NCBI GenBank assembly: GCA_002256395.1
Contig: NKJG01000001.1
Coordinates: 1,322,773-1,386,772, forward strand
DNA length: 64,000 nucleotides
Reading direction: 5' to 3'
DNA from: Bacteroidetes bacterium B1(2017)
Lineage (GTDB): Bacteria; Bacteroidota; Bacteroidia; UKL13-3
Under the pieces are notes generated by a model. That model saw only the letters and a list, made by a program, of their open reading frames with translations, was not told the DNA's origin and did not search any database. Both the position numbers and the translations under genes were made by a program. Of the stretch, positions 55,821 through 64,000 are shown piece by piece (position 1 is the stretch's first letter; each line of letters opens with the position of its first letter).

Positions 55821-56616
55821 AAAGATCTATGTATGCGTCAATATTATCGCCATTTTCTGAATGTTCAATAACAGGCTTACCTTTTTGTTTCTTAATAAAT
55901 TTTGTAACTTCTGGATCAATTTCTGCACTCGATTTTACTACCGCATCCGCATGCGTAATTCCCGACATATATAAATCTGAACAGGTAGCATTTGCCAACG
56001 AGGAAACTTGTTTGTTATCAATAGCGTTTAAGCTAGCTTTTCTACCAAACTCTTTGCCCATGTTTTCGTCGAATTGATTTTCAAATACAGAATAAACCAC
56101 CTTTGCTAAACGGAATACGGGTTCGTCTTTGTATATCGTCTTTAAATAAAGTGGAATTAAACTTGTCATCCAACCCTGGCAGTGAATAATATCTGGCTGC
56201 CATCCTAATTTCTTAACGGTTTCAATCGCGCCTTTACAAAAGAAGATTGTTCTTTCATCATTATCGCCATAAAACGCATTGTTTTCGTCGGTGTAAACAA
56301 ATTTTCGATGAAAATAATCCTCGTTATCAAGGAAATATACTTGCATCTTAGCTTCAGGAAGTGAGGCTACTTTAATCGTCAATGGGTTATCATTGTCGTC
56401 TATAGTAATGTTAATTCCACTCAGTCTTACAACCTCATGCAATCTATTGCGTCTCTCGTTAATACAACCAAATCTTGGCATTAATACCCTGATTTCGTTG
56501 TCTTTCTCTTGAATAGCTTGAGGCAACATTCTTGCCAATTCACCAACACTACTTACTTTTAGGAAAGGAGTCATTTCAGAAGAAATGAACAGAACTCTCT
56601 TTTTTGTCATACTCAC
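55792..56616 (-). CDS. Half-length starch/glycogen synthase-like GT5 protein
   Basis: 274 residues corresponding only to the N-terminal Rossmann domain of GT5 glycogen synthases. VLFISSEMTPFLK leads into VSSVGELARMLP, where true enzymes have KxGGLxDV: the Gly-Gly of the ADP-glucose loop is Ser22-Ser23 and the Asp is Glu26. HCQGWMTSLIPLYLK is the HxHDW-like region. The C-terminal donor-binding domain is absent. So glycogen synthesis is doubtful; such short forms are common in the phylum next to panC and DUF4270. Start ATG 56616 or 56610. Function unknown. Confidence 0.8.
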   Translation of the reverse strand: MSMTKKRVLFISSEMTPFLKVSSVGELARMLPQAIQEKDNEIRVLMPRFGCINERRNRLHEVVRLSGINITIDDNDNPLTIKVASLPEAKMQVYFLDNEDYFHRKFVYTDENNAFYGDNDERTIFFCKGAIETVKKLGWQPDIIHCQGWMTSLIPLYLKTIYKDEPVFRLAKVVYSVFENQFDENMGKEFGRKASLNAIDNKQVSSLANATCSDLYMSGITHADAVVKSSAEIDPEVTKFIKKQKGKPVIEHSENGDNIDAYIDLYDTLLQRQN

Positions 56617-56635
56617 TCAGGTTAAAAAAAGTATG

Positions 56636-56643
56636 CAAAGTTA
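56636..56643 (-). promoter_or_regulatory. Putative -7 element of the leftward GT5 operon
   Basis: Minus strand TAACTTTG, exact TAnnTTTG match, 19 bases before the start. No TTG at the right spacing is seen. Confidence 0.38.
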
Positions 56644-56724
56644 CGCATAATGTTAATAAATTTCTTAATATTCGCGCAGTTTAAGTCGCATTAAATCATA
56701 TATCATTGAAAACCAAAGCATAAA

Positions 56725-57573
56725 GTGATTCTCTTTCAATCAACCTCCGACCTTAGGTCTTATATTTCTGAGCAAAAGGCTAAAAATCTTAGAATTGGCT
56801 TTGTTCCAACAATGGGAGCATTGCATGCTGGCCACCTTTCTTTAATTAAAATAGCCCGCCAAAAATGCGACCTAGTTGTGTGCAGCATTTTTGTAAATCC
56901 TACCCAATTTAATGTGGCTAGTGATTTAGAAACCTATCCTCGACCTTTATCAAATGATATTAGGTTGCTTAGTGAGGGTTTTTGCGATGTATTATTTAAT
57001 CCAAGTGTGGATGAAGTTTATGGAAATGATTTTACCAAAGATTCTTCAGATGATTATGGATCGTTTATACATTTGCTAGAAGGTGCAAGTAGACCTGGAC
57101 ATTTTGATGGTGTGATAACAGTTGTAAAAAAGTTGTTTCTTTTGGTTCAGCCCGATGAAGTATTTTTTGGGCAAAAAGATTACCAGCAGTGTTTAGTAAT
57201 TCAAACGTTGATTGAACGGAATTTCCCATTTATTAATTTTAATCTTTGTCCAATTGCTAGGGAGAATAATGGATTGGCAATGAGCAGCCGAAATGTTCGG
57301 TTGAGCAAAGAAGAGTTTGAATTAGCCTCAGACCTGTTTAAAAACCTAACACATATTTTAACTAATTGGAAGGAAAATGCATGGCTAGATGCTCTTTTGG
57401 AGGCTCGTACCTTTTTAAGTAAAAAGCCTTTTGAACTAGAATATTTGGAAGTTTGTGACCAATTTACGCTTGAGCCTTTAAAGGCATTTAAGCCAAATGC
57501 CATTGCTTTAGTTGCTGTTCAATTAGGGAAAACTAGGTTAATTGACAATTTGCTTCTGAAGCCCACTTTGTAA
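56725..57573 (+). CDS. panC: Pantothenate synthetase
   Basis: Joins pantoate and beta-alanine with ATP to form pantothenate for CoA. 282 residues, usual size. The signature PTMGALHAGHLSLI, then FVNPTQFN, GASRPGHFDGVITVVKKL, FGQKDYQQCLVIQ and the KMSKS-like MSSRNVRLS are all present. The start is a GTG, as no ATG lies before the conserved N-terminal strand. It is divergent from the starch-synthase-like gene (108-base gap). Confidence 0.96.
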   Translation: MILFQSTSDLRSYISEQKAKNLRIGFVPTMGALHAGHLSLIKIARQKCDLVVCSIFVNPTQFNVASDLETYPRPLSNDIRLLSEGFCDVLFNPSVDEVYGNDFTKDSSDDYGSFIHLLEGASRPGHFDGVITVVKKLFLLVQPDEVFFGQKDYQQCLVIQTLIERNFPFINFNLCPIARENNGLAMSSRNVRLSKEEFELASDLFKNLTHILTNWKENAWLDALLEARTFLSKKPFELEYLEVCDQFTLEPLKAFKPNAIALVAVQLGKTRLIDNLLLKPTL

Positions 57574-57578
57574 GGAAG

Positions 57579-57608
57579 TTGCGTTTATTAAATAAAATAC
57601 TAATTTTG
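57579..57608 (+). promoter_or_regulatory. Putative promoter of the lutB gene
   Basis: TTG at 57579-57581, 19 bases and TAATTTTG at 57601-57608, an exact TAnnTTTG match, 16 bases before the ATG. Confidence 0.52.
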
Positions 57609-57624
57609 GACTATTAGCTGTAAA

Positions 57625-59001
57625 ATGCACCCACAAGAAAAATTTATTCAGGAAGCAGAGAAGCGAATTGCCGAAAAAGATTTTCGGCAAAGGGTTATAC
57701 CTGTGCTTGAAAAAATGGAAGAGAATAGGAAGAAGGGAATGTTAGAATTTTCGAACCTTGAACTTGCACGTCAAAGGGCAGCATATACCAAATGGAAAGT
57801 TAATGAAAATTTAGATAAATATTTAGTCGATTTTGAGGGTTCCGTTATTAGGCGTGGAGGGAAGGTTGTTTGGGCCTTTGATGCACAAGTAGCACTTGCT
57901 GAAATAGACCAAATAATTAAGCGTACAAATGCCAAGAAAATCGTTAAAAGCATGTCGGGAATATGCAATGAGATTGGTCTAGTTAAGCATTTAAGAGATA
58001 AGGGTAATCAAATTGTAGAAACGGATTTAGCAGATTATATTTTAGATTTAATGGGTGAAAAATCAGACCACCCTATTATTCCAACTTTAGATCAAAAAAA
58101 GGATGAAATTGGTAAGGTTTTAAATCAAAAAATAAAATCTTCTTTGGAAGCCGATAATCAAGAAATTGCCAGTGATATTAGAGCAGAAATTAGATCCAAT
58201 TTTTTTGATGCCGATATCGGAATTACTGGGGCCAATTTTCTAATTGCCGATACTGGTTCAATTGCCATTACCGAAAATGAAGGTAATGCTAGATTGAGTT
58301 TTGCCTTTGCTAAAACGCATCTAGTTATTTCATCCATAGATAAAATTATTCCAACCATCAACGATTTAGATTTGTTTTTCCCCTTGCTTTCTACCCATGC
58401 TACAGGGCAACAATTGGCTACTTATAATACTATAACAGGACCAGGTTATAGAGAGGATATGGAAGGCCCTGGAGAATTTATTGTTATACTTTTAGATAAT
58501 GGTAGGTCTAATTTATTAGGAACCCAAGATCAACGTCAGGCCTTGTCTTGTATTAAATGTGGTGCCTGCTCAAATGTTTGTCCGGTATTTAAATTAATTG
58601 GTGGAGATACAAGTTATCAAAGTTATAGAGGTGGTCCAATTGGGCAGGTTGTTGGTACACTTCAGGAAGGTTTTGAAGATTTCCAATATTTAAGTAATGC
58701 CAGTACCAATTGCGGCAAATGCACAGATGTTTGCCCTGTTAAAATAGACCTGCACAATCATTTAATTAGAAATAGACACGACGGAGTTTCTCAAGGATTT
58801 GAAAAAACAGGTGAAAAGTTAGCTTGGTATACTTGGAAGAAATTTATGTTAAGCAGAAAAAATTTGAATAGACCTGCTGGAATAAAAAACTTCACTTTCA
58901 AACAATTTTATAAAAGTGCCTGGGGTGAACAACGAGAGTTCCCTAAAATAGCAGAGAAATCTTTTAACCAACTTTGGAGAGAAAAAAATGGAGGAAATTA
59001 G
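57625..59001 (+). CDS. lutB: LutB/LldF-type iron-sulfur protein
   Basis: 458 residues. The N-terminal half is the LutB/LUD domain (about 60-290) with ADTGSIAITENEGNARL and a VISSIDKIIP motif. Two 4Fe-4S motifs follow: CIKCGACSNVCPVF (from Cys309) and CGKCTDVCPVKIDL (about 60 residues later). In Bacillus, LutABC oxidises L-lactate to pyruvate. Here neither lutA nor lutC is next to it; a promoter site precedes it and the next gene is on the other strand. It may act with partners elsewhere. Function by family; substrate inferred. Confidence 0.85.
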   Translation: MHPQEKFIQEAEKRIAEKDFRQRVIPVLEKMEENRKKGMLEFSNLELARQRAAYTKWKVNENLDKYLVDFEGSVIRRGGKVVWAFDAQVALAEIDQIIKRTNAKKIVKSMSGICNEIGLVKHLRDKGNQIVETDLADYILDLMGEKSDHPIIPTLDQKKDEIGKVLNQKIKSSLEADNQEIASDIRAEIRSNFFDADIGITGANFLIADTGSIAITENEGNARLSFAFAKTHLVISSIDKIIPTINDLDLFFPLLSTHATGQQLATYNTITGPGYREDMEGPGEFIVILLDNGRSNLLGTQDQRQALSCIKCGACSNVCPVFKLIGGDTSYQSYRGGPIGQVVGTLQEGFEDFQYLSNASTNCGKCTDVCPVKIDLHNHLIRNRHDGVSQGFEKTGEKLAWYTWKKFMLSRKNLNRPAGIKNFTFKQFYKSAWGEQREFPKIAEKSFNQLWREKNGGN

Positions 59002-59008
59002 TCTAAGG

Positions 59009-59974
59009 CTATAAAAAGCTTTCTATTATTTTTTCATTTGAAACGCCTTCTGCTTCCGCTTTGAAGTTTCTTATAAGTCTATGTCTTAATACGTTTTTTG
59101 CCACCGCCTTCACATCTTCTATATCTGGAGAATATTTTCCTTTAATTAAGGCATGGCATTTTGCTCCAAGTAATAAGAATTGACCTCCTCTTGGGCCTGC
59201 ACCAAATTCTAAATATTCATTTGCCATTTTGCCTGCTAAAGGGGTATTAGGACGTGTTTTACTTACCAAGTTTACGGCATAATTTAACACGTTATCTGCC
59301 ACAGGAACTCTTCTTACTAATTGTTGGAATTGCAATATTTCACTTGCATGAAGAATTTTGTTGAGTTGAACTGTTTTATTGCCAGTTGTGTTTTTTACAA
59401 TATTTATTTCTTCTTCAAAACTTGGATAGTCTAATAGCACATTAAACATAAAGCGGTCTAATTGGGCTTCAGGTAAAGGGTATGTTCCTTCTTGCTCAAT
59501 TGGATTTTGTGTGGCAAGAACAAAGAATGGCTCTTCAAGCAAATGCAATTTTCCAGCGGTAGTAATTGCTTTTTCTTGCATGGCTTCTAGTAAAGCCGCT
59601 TGAGTTTTTGGCGGTGTTCTATTTATCTCATCCGCTAAAATAATATTCGCAAAAATTGGCCCTCTAATAAATTTAAATTCTCTTTTTTCATCTAAAATTT
59701 CAGACCCAGTAATATCGCTTGGCATTAAATCTGGCGTAAATTGAATACGACTAAATTTTAAGTCGAGGACCTCCGAGATGGTCTTTATTAATAAGGTTTT
59801 TGCCAATCCAGGTAAACCAATTAGAAGGGAGTGTCCGTTGGAAAAAATTGAAATTAAAACGGCATCAACAACGGCATCTTGGCCTACAATTGTTTTACCA
59901 ATTTCGGCTCTTAATTCTGTATACTTTTGGTGAAGTGCATTGGCAGCTTCCACATCATTTGCAAACTGTAACAT
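59009..59974 (-). CDS. MoxR-family AAA+ ATPase
   Basis: 321 residues. AAA+ core with Walker A LLIGLPGLAKTLLIK, Walker B ILADEINR, sensor 1 ATQNPIEQEGTYPLPEAQLDRF and a C-terminal lid containing GPRGGQFLLLGAKC. MoxR proteins act as chaperones that help assemble or load cofactors into partner proteins, often VWA-domain ones; no VWA or DUF58 gene is adjacent, which is unusual. The gene follows the SurA-like gene in the same direction after 6 bases. Confidence 0.93.
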   Translation of the reverse strand: MLQFANDVEAANALHQKYTELRAEIGKTIVGQDAVVDAVLISIFSNGHSLLIGLPGLAKTLLIKTISEVLDLKFSRIQFTPDLMPSDITGSEILDEKREFKFIRGPIFANIILADEINRTPPKTQAALLEAMQEKAITTAGKLHLLEEPFFVLATQNPIEQEGTYPLPEAQLDRFMFNVLLDYPSFEEEINIVKNTTGNKTVQLNKILHASEILQFQQLVRRVPVADNVLNYAVNLVSKTRPNTPLAGKMANEYLEFGAGPRGGQFLLLGAKCHALIKGKYSPDIEDVKAVAKNVLRHRLIRNFKAEAEGVSNEKIIESFL

Positions 59975-59980
59975 TGACTA

Positions 59981-61324
59981 TTATTTGTTTTGAATCCAAG
60001 GGTTAATTTGAGGACATTGTGCATAGGGACCGTTTACTTGAATATAGAATTGTTTACGGTTATGATCCATCCATTTTTGTTTTGTTTGTTGTTGCTTTTT
60101 CTCAAAAGCAAGCGCTTGAAGTTTTTGATAATCTTCCTTCAAATTAGCTCTGTGTGGGGGAGTTTCACTTTTTAAATAAAACACTCTCCATGCCTTTTTT
60201 TGATCGGGTCCAGGTAGCGTAATTAATTCTGGCTCAGAAATATCGCCCACCTCCATAGATTGAACATTGATATTTAATTCTTTGCTTAATTCGTCAACAG
60301 GTATATGTGTATTTCCTAGTCCGCCTGAACCAATAAATCCACCGCTACCTTTGGTAACATCATCACTTGAGAATTTTTTGGCTGCATCCTCAAACTTCAT
60401 AGAATCCATTTTTACCAATTGAATAATGCTATCCAATTTGTGTTTGGCAATTTCTACATCCGTTGAATAAATTTTAGGCATAATTAATATATGGCGAGCA
60501 TTTACTTCATCACCTTTTCTGTTAATTACTTGAATAATATGATATCCATATTTTGTTTCAATAACCTTCGAAACGCTATCTGGTTTTAAACGAAAAGCGG
60601 CACCTTCAAACTCAGGTACCATCATGCCACGGCCAAAATATCCTAAAACACCGCCTTTGGCAGCTGAGCCTTTATCATCAGAATATAATAGAGCAAGCGT
60701 GCTAAAATTATCTCCATTTTCAACAATTCTTCTCCTTAAATCTGTGGCTTTTTCTAAGGCTACCATCCTCGATTCTTTGCTAATTTTAGGCTCAAGAATT
60801 ATTTGCGATAATTCAACTTCAGCAGAATAATAGGGAAGGCTATCAACAGGTATTTCGTTATAAAAATTCTTGATATCGGTTGGGGTAACTTTTACATCTT
60901 TCACAATTTTGGCCATCATAGAAGAGGCCAATTGATTATTCTTAATTCGTTCGCGATTCGTTGCTTTTATGTCTGCAATGCTTTTGCCATAAATTTCTTC
61001 AAGGGCTTTTTCACCCCCATATTGCTGTGCAAAATACCTTATACGTTCATCTAATTCAGCATCAATTCTTTCTTCACTAACAGGTAAAGAGTCTACTTGT
61101 GCCTTTATTACCAATAGGTTTTCAATTAATTTTTGTTCTAGTATGATGCATTTAATTGAATCATGAGCCACACCAATATCTCTTGAGGCTTGCTCATAGG
61201 CAAGTTCAATATCTGATCGTAAAATAATTTTATCAGCAACCACTGCCACAATCTCATCCACAATTTGTGCCTTTAGGTTCGAACCAATAATAGCCAATAG
61301 GCAAAAAATAATAATCTTCTTCAT
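59981..61324 (-). CDS. SurA-like periplasmic peptidyl-prolyl isomerase
   Basis: 447 residues with a signal peptide (MKKIIIFCLLAIIGSNLKAQ). The SurA N-terminal helical domain (about 20-165) starts VDEIVAVVADKIILRSDIE. Two parvulin domains follow: about 172-275 (VELSQIIL, GGVLGYFGRGMMVPEFEGAAF, YGYHIIQVINR) and about 280-385 (VNARHILIMPK, GGFIGSGGLG). SurA assists outer-membrane beta-barrel assembly, needed here for T9SS and other outer-membrane parts. It precedes the MoxR gene in the same direction. Confidence 0.92.
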   Translation of the reverse strand: MKKIIIFCLLAIIGSNLKAQIVDEIVAVVADKIILRSDIELAYEQASRDIGVAHDSIKCIILEQKLIENLLVIKAQVDSLPVSEERIDAELDERIRYFAQQYGGEKALEEIYGKSIADIKATNRERIKNNQLASSMMAKIVKDVKVTPTDIKNFYNEIPVDSLPYYSAEVELSQIILEPKISKESRMVALEKATDLRRRIVENGDNFSTLALLYSDDKGSAAKGGVLGYFGRGMMVPEFEGAAFRLKPDSVSKVIETKYGYHIIQVINRKGDEVNARHILIMPKIYSTDVEIAKHKLDSIIQLVKMDSMKFEDAAKKFSSDDVTKGSGGFIGSGGLGNTHIPVDELSKELNINVQSMEVGDISEPELITLPGPDQKKAWRVFYLKSETPPHRANLKEDYQKLQALAFEKKQQQTKQKWMDHNRKQFYIQVNGPYAQCPQINPWIQNK

Positions 61325-61337
61325 ACTTTATTCTGGG

Positions 61338-61357
61338 CAACTTAATACCTTAAGTTG
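61338..61357. promoter_or_regulatory. Perfect 8-bp inverted repeat near the SurA-like start
   Basis: CAACTTAA TACC TTAAGTTG lies 14 bases upstream of the leftward SurA-like start. It may be an operator or a leader hairpin. No regulator is known for it. Confidence 0.4.
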
Positions 61358-61562
61358 TTTTCTTTCTGTTCGTTTTTTCTAGTGCTGCAACAAAGTGATC
61401 GTTTTACGTAAACGCTTCATAGAGCATAAAATTTTCGAGGTAAATATAATCACCTTAATTCATTTCGGCCTAATATTTATTTAGTTGGTAATTTTTCTGG
61501 ATGAAATCGAGGGAAATGATACCCCAAAATCTACTTTTTGTTCATTTATTCCAATTCTAAAT

Positions 61563-61796
61563 TTACTTAGGTTGTATAGGCGTATTAGCTACCACTAAAG
61601 TTACACTATTGCGTTCTATTTCAATGAATTTATTATCTTGATAGGTTATTATGTAAAGAGAATTTCTGTAAAATCTGCTAGGGGCCAAATGACTGAAATT
61701 GGTAGTTAAAACCCCTCCATTTTTTATTAAATTAGTGAAATTTGCATTTTTTACAAAAGTATTTCTTAATGAAACACTTAAACTTTTACTAAAAAT
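61563..61796 (-). pseudogene. Possible remnant of a secreted-protein C-terminus
   Basis: A 77-residue open frame with no ATG start, ending at 61563 with TAA. It reads FSKSLSVSLRNTFVKN, then NGGVLTTNFSHLAPSR and NSLYIITYQDNKFIEIE. The pattern of strands, with a SLYIITY segment near the end, resembles the last half of a T9SS type A sorting domain. A stop (61797-61799) cuts the frame upstream. It may be the 3' remnant of a lost cargo gene. The frame is short and the call is weak. Confidence 0.3.
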
Positions 61797-61851
61797 TCAT
61801 ATTTTGGGCAATATTTGGCACTATTAAGAAAGTTTTAAGTTGTGCCTGTAG

Positions 61852-61859
61852 TATATTTG
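61852..61859 (+). promoter_or_regulatory. Putative -7 element of the 61889 gene
   Basis: TATATTTG matches TAnnTTTG exactly, 29 bases before the ATG. No clear TTG lies at the expected distance. Confidence 0.38.
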
Positions 61860-61888
61860 ACCACAGAAACGAGAAAAAGTTAGTTATT

Positions 61889-64000
61889 ATGAATACAATA
61901 CATTTACAAAATCGTAAATTTACCAAAGGGATTATAGCCTTAATCTTATTGGTATTTGGCTTAATTTACCAGAGTCCCAAGGCAAATGCATCCCACGTTG
62001 TAGGATCAGATGTGGCTTACACATGTTCGGGAACTCCAGGTGTTTACAATTTGGAGTTTAAACTATACCGAGATTGTCAAGGTATTGAAATTTGCGCCAA
62101 TTGCCCAACAAGTTTAAGTCCGTCTTGCGGAATTTCAATCAATATTGTTGGAGCTGCCTCTCCTGCGGGTTCAGGAATGCCTACTAGCCCTTGTGCTGGT
62201 GTAGGTTTTGGAACCGCAAATTTAACGGTAGTGAACTCTGTATCAGGTTTTGATGTGGTTCAATTATGCGCAAGTGGTAGAACCATTTGTAGTAATTGCG
62301 GATCTAGAACTCCTGGAACATTTTCTCCAGGTATTGAGGTGTATACTTTTACTGGTCAGGTGAATTTAAGTGCCTTGCCAGCAAGTTGCTGTTTAGTGAG
62401 TGTAGGTTGGAGCACATGCTGTAGAAATGCTGCCATTACAACTTTGGTTTCGCCTAGTGGTCAAAATTTTTATACAGAAGCAATCATCAATCGTTGTGCT
62501 ACCCCTTGTAATTCATCACCTAAATTTACAAATGACCCAGTTGCTGTAACCTGTGCTGGTCAAGATTTTACCTATAACTTAGGTGCTATCGACCCAGATG
62601 GCGATTCATTAAGTTATGCTTTTGGTCAATCTTTAGGTGGACCTGGTGCACCACTTTCATACGTTTCTCCTTATAGTTCAACCGTTCCACTTCCATATTT
62701 AGGTGCTCCAATCCAGAGCCCACCAGCCTTGCCACCAACCGGTATTAACATTGATGCGGTAACAGGTGATTTGCGTTTTAGACCTATGGGTAATTTTGTG
62801 GCGAACCTAATTATTGAGGTAAAACAATGGAAAACCATTGGTGGTGTTCCAACTCTAATGGGTATTACTCGACGAGATATTCAGTTTTATAGTCAGTTTT
62901 GTCCAAATAATAACCCTCCTGTTCTCAGAACGTTTAATGATGACGGAACCCTTACAACGCCACAGCCTAATTTTTCTTATTCTGTATGTGCGGGCCAACA
63001 AATATGTTTTATGATTTCGGCTTGGGATAATACTGCAACAACAGATACTACCGACATGACATGGAATGCACCTTCTAACCTAACTGGTAATGGAGCAACT
63101 TTTGTAAAATGCTATAATCCTGCCAATAGAAGTAGCTTAGGACCTAAGTTTGATAGTATGCGTTTTTGCTGGACTCCACCTGCAAGTATGGCAAGTAATC
63201 TTCCATATTATTTCGTGGTAACCGCAAAAGACAGAGCTTGTCCTGTTCCAGCTCGTGTTACTCGTTCGTTTAGTATTTTGGTTCGTAAAATTCCTGTGGC
63301 TATTATTAATAAAGTGAATAAGAATTGTGGCTATTATGATTTTAGCTATACTCTTCAAAATAGTGTACCTCTTAATAATACCTATACTAAAATCTTAGTT
63401 GAAAACAGTCCAAAAAGTGGATCTTATGTGACCTATAATGCTTCATCCGTCACAAATCACAGGTTTACCACAGGAGGATGGCATAAGATAAGGTTACAAC
63501 TAACCACAGCCCCTCCGCCTTTGCCAAATGGATGTCCAAACGATAATATTTGGGATTCTGTATTAGTTGCTACACCAGTTGCTGTGGCTGCAAGAGATAC
63601 CGCTAATTGCTTTAACGTTCCAGTTTCTGTTCCTGTTAAAGGTAGCTGGGGAACACCATATGGTTTAGGCTACCGCTATACGTTTTATAGTGGAACAATG
63701 GGCTCAAACACTATTATTAGAGCATTTGGGCCAGATTCAAATTGTACTATTAATCCTACCACAGCTGGCGTAAACAGTTCTTATAAAGTAGTTATACAAG
63801 ATTTAAATGGTTGTAAAGATTCAACCTCTTTCCGCATCTTTACTCGTAACTTGCCTTTAAAAGAATTACCAAGTAGCATGCGTTTTTGTTATGGTACTAG
63901 CGATACATTAGACGCTGGTAATAGCATAAACACCGTAAATACTTGGCGTTGGTATAAATCTCCTGTTGCTCCAGTTCTTTCTGATACCATGTCACAGAAA
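61889..64000 (+). CDS. Large cysteine-rich secreted protein, 3' end outside window
   Basis: Open frame of 704 codons that runs off the window edge with no stop. The start (ATG at 61889, MNTIHLQNRKFTKGII) has a signal peptide ending near KANA (residue 34). The mature N-terminus SHVVGSDVAYTCSGTPGVYN and LEFKLYRDCQGIEICANCP matches the opening of Bacteroidota proteins that end in gliding-motility or T9SS sorting domains ('SHxxGG...YRDCxG'). Cysteines are frequent for a surface protein, many in pairs, pointing to disulfides. Repeated beta-sandwich units are likely. The C-terminal sorting signal would lie beyond the window. Surface or secreted location is inferred. Confidence 0.82.
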   Translation, partial: MNTIHLQNRKFTKGIIALILLVFGLIYQSPKANASHVVGSDVAYTCSGTPGVYNLEFKLYRDCQGIEICANCPTSLSPSCGISINIVGAASPAGSGMPTSPCAGVGFGTANLTVVNSVSGFDVVQLCASGRTICSNCGSRTPGTFSPGIEVYTFTGQVNLSALPASCCLVSVGWSTCCRNAAITTLVSPSGQNFYTEAIINRCATPCNSSPKFTNDPVAVTCAGQDFTYNLGAIDPDGDSLSYAFGQSLGGPGAPLSYVSPYSSTVPLPYLGAPIQSPPALPPTGINIDAVTGDLRFRPMGNFVANLIIEVKQWKTIGGVPTLMGITRRDIQFYSQFCPNNNPPVLRTFNDDGTLTTPQPNFSYSVCAGQQICFMISAWDNTATTDTTDMTWNAPSNLTGNGATFVKCYNPANRSSLGPKFDSMRFCWTPPASMASNLPYYFVVTAKDRACPVPARVTRSFSILVRKIPVAIINKVNKNCGYYDFSYTLQNSVPLNNTYTKILVENSPKSGSYVTYNASSVTNHRFTTGGWHKIRLQLTTAPPPLPNGCPNDNIWDSVLVATPVAVAARDTANCFNVPVSVPVKGSWGTPYGLGYRYTFYSGTMGSNTIIRAFGPDSNCTINPTTAGVNSSYKVVIQDLNGCKDSTSFRIFTRNLPLKELPSSMRFCYGTSDTLDAGNSINTVNTWRWYKSPVAPVLSDTMSQK

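Larger units (their letters stand above)
61325..61888. other. Intergenic region before the cysteine-rich gene
   Basis: 564 bases. It contains the perfect inverted repeat at 61338-61357, an unannotated leftward open frame at 61563-61796 and a -7 like site at 61852-61859. No other coding signal was seen. Confidence 0.5.

Overview
The window is one 64 kb stretch of an AT-rich chromosome from the phylum Bacteroidota. Evidence for the phylum is the type IX secretion (T9SS) C-terminal sorting domains, the families restricted to or common in the phylum (DUF4292, DUF2851, DUF4270, DUF6427, LruC, GEVED), the half-length starch-synthase gene beside panC, and the gene order flippase-dut-nucleotidyltransferase-TPR-DUF4292-EnvC. 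Promoter-like sites fit the Bacteroidota pattern TTG, 18-20 bases, TAnnTTTG. No rRNA, tRNA, CRISPR array, prophage or insertion sequence was seen. The genus cannot be named from the sequence alone.

Layout. 0-7 kb: envelope and housekeeping operon (flippase, dut, sugar nucleotidyltransferase, TPR protein, DUF4292 lipoprotein, EnvC-like factor). 7-10.5 kb: a secreted protein with a heme-like motif, menE, a DUF2795 protein and a regulator built on a dead Fic domain. 10.5-15.3 kb: a leftward glycosylation cassette (GT2, methyltransferase, large GT-C/TPR protein). 15.4-18.5 kb: two secreted unknowns around an array of four 84-bp repeats, then hflX. 18.5-25.4 kb: unknown secreted protein, DUF6427 protein, YdcF protein, a REP-like inverted repeat, uvrA and a VOC protein. 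25.4-29.3 kb: leftward two-component pair with PspC, an unknown and DUF2851. 29.4-41 kb: a secreted endonuclease I and a 2888-residue surface protein with two beta-helices and three repeat modules. 41-44.3 kb: small enzymes and a menaquinone pair (isochorismate synthase, thioesterase). 44.3-48.5 kb: a leftward phosphorelay cluster. 48.9-51.5 kb: LruC lipoprotein and a small orphan gene. 51.5-56.6 kb: leftward glmS, DAHP synthase, DUF4270 and a starch-synthase-like protein. 56.7-61.3 kb: panC, lutB, MoxR ATPase and a SurA-like chaperone. 61.9 kb to the end: the start of a large cysteine-rich secreted protein, cut by the window edge.

Together the genes are mostly core metabolism plus envelope biogenesis. 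Menaquinone genes are scattered (menE at 7.9 kb; menF and a menI-like gene at 43-44 kb). The SurA-like chaperone, surface glycosylation genes and T9SS cargo proteins fit an organism that exports large surface proteins. No strong candidate for a wholly new defence or mobile system was found. The least ordinary items are several apparent pseudo-enzyme domains (Fic, GT2, LytM, GT5), the 84-bp repeat array and the giant repetitive secreted protein with its distinct codon use.
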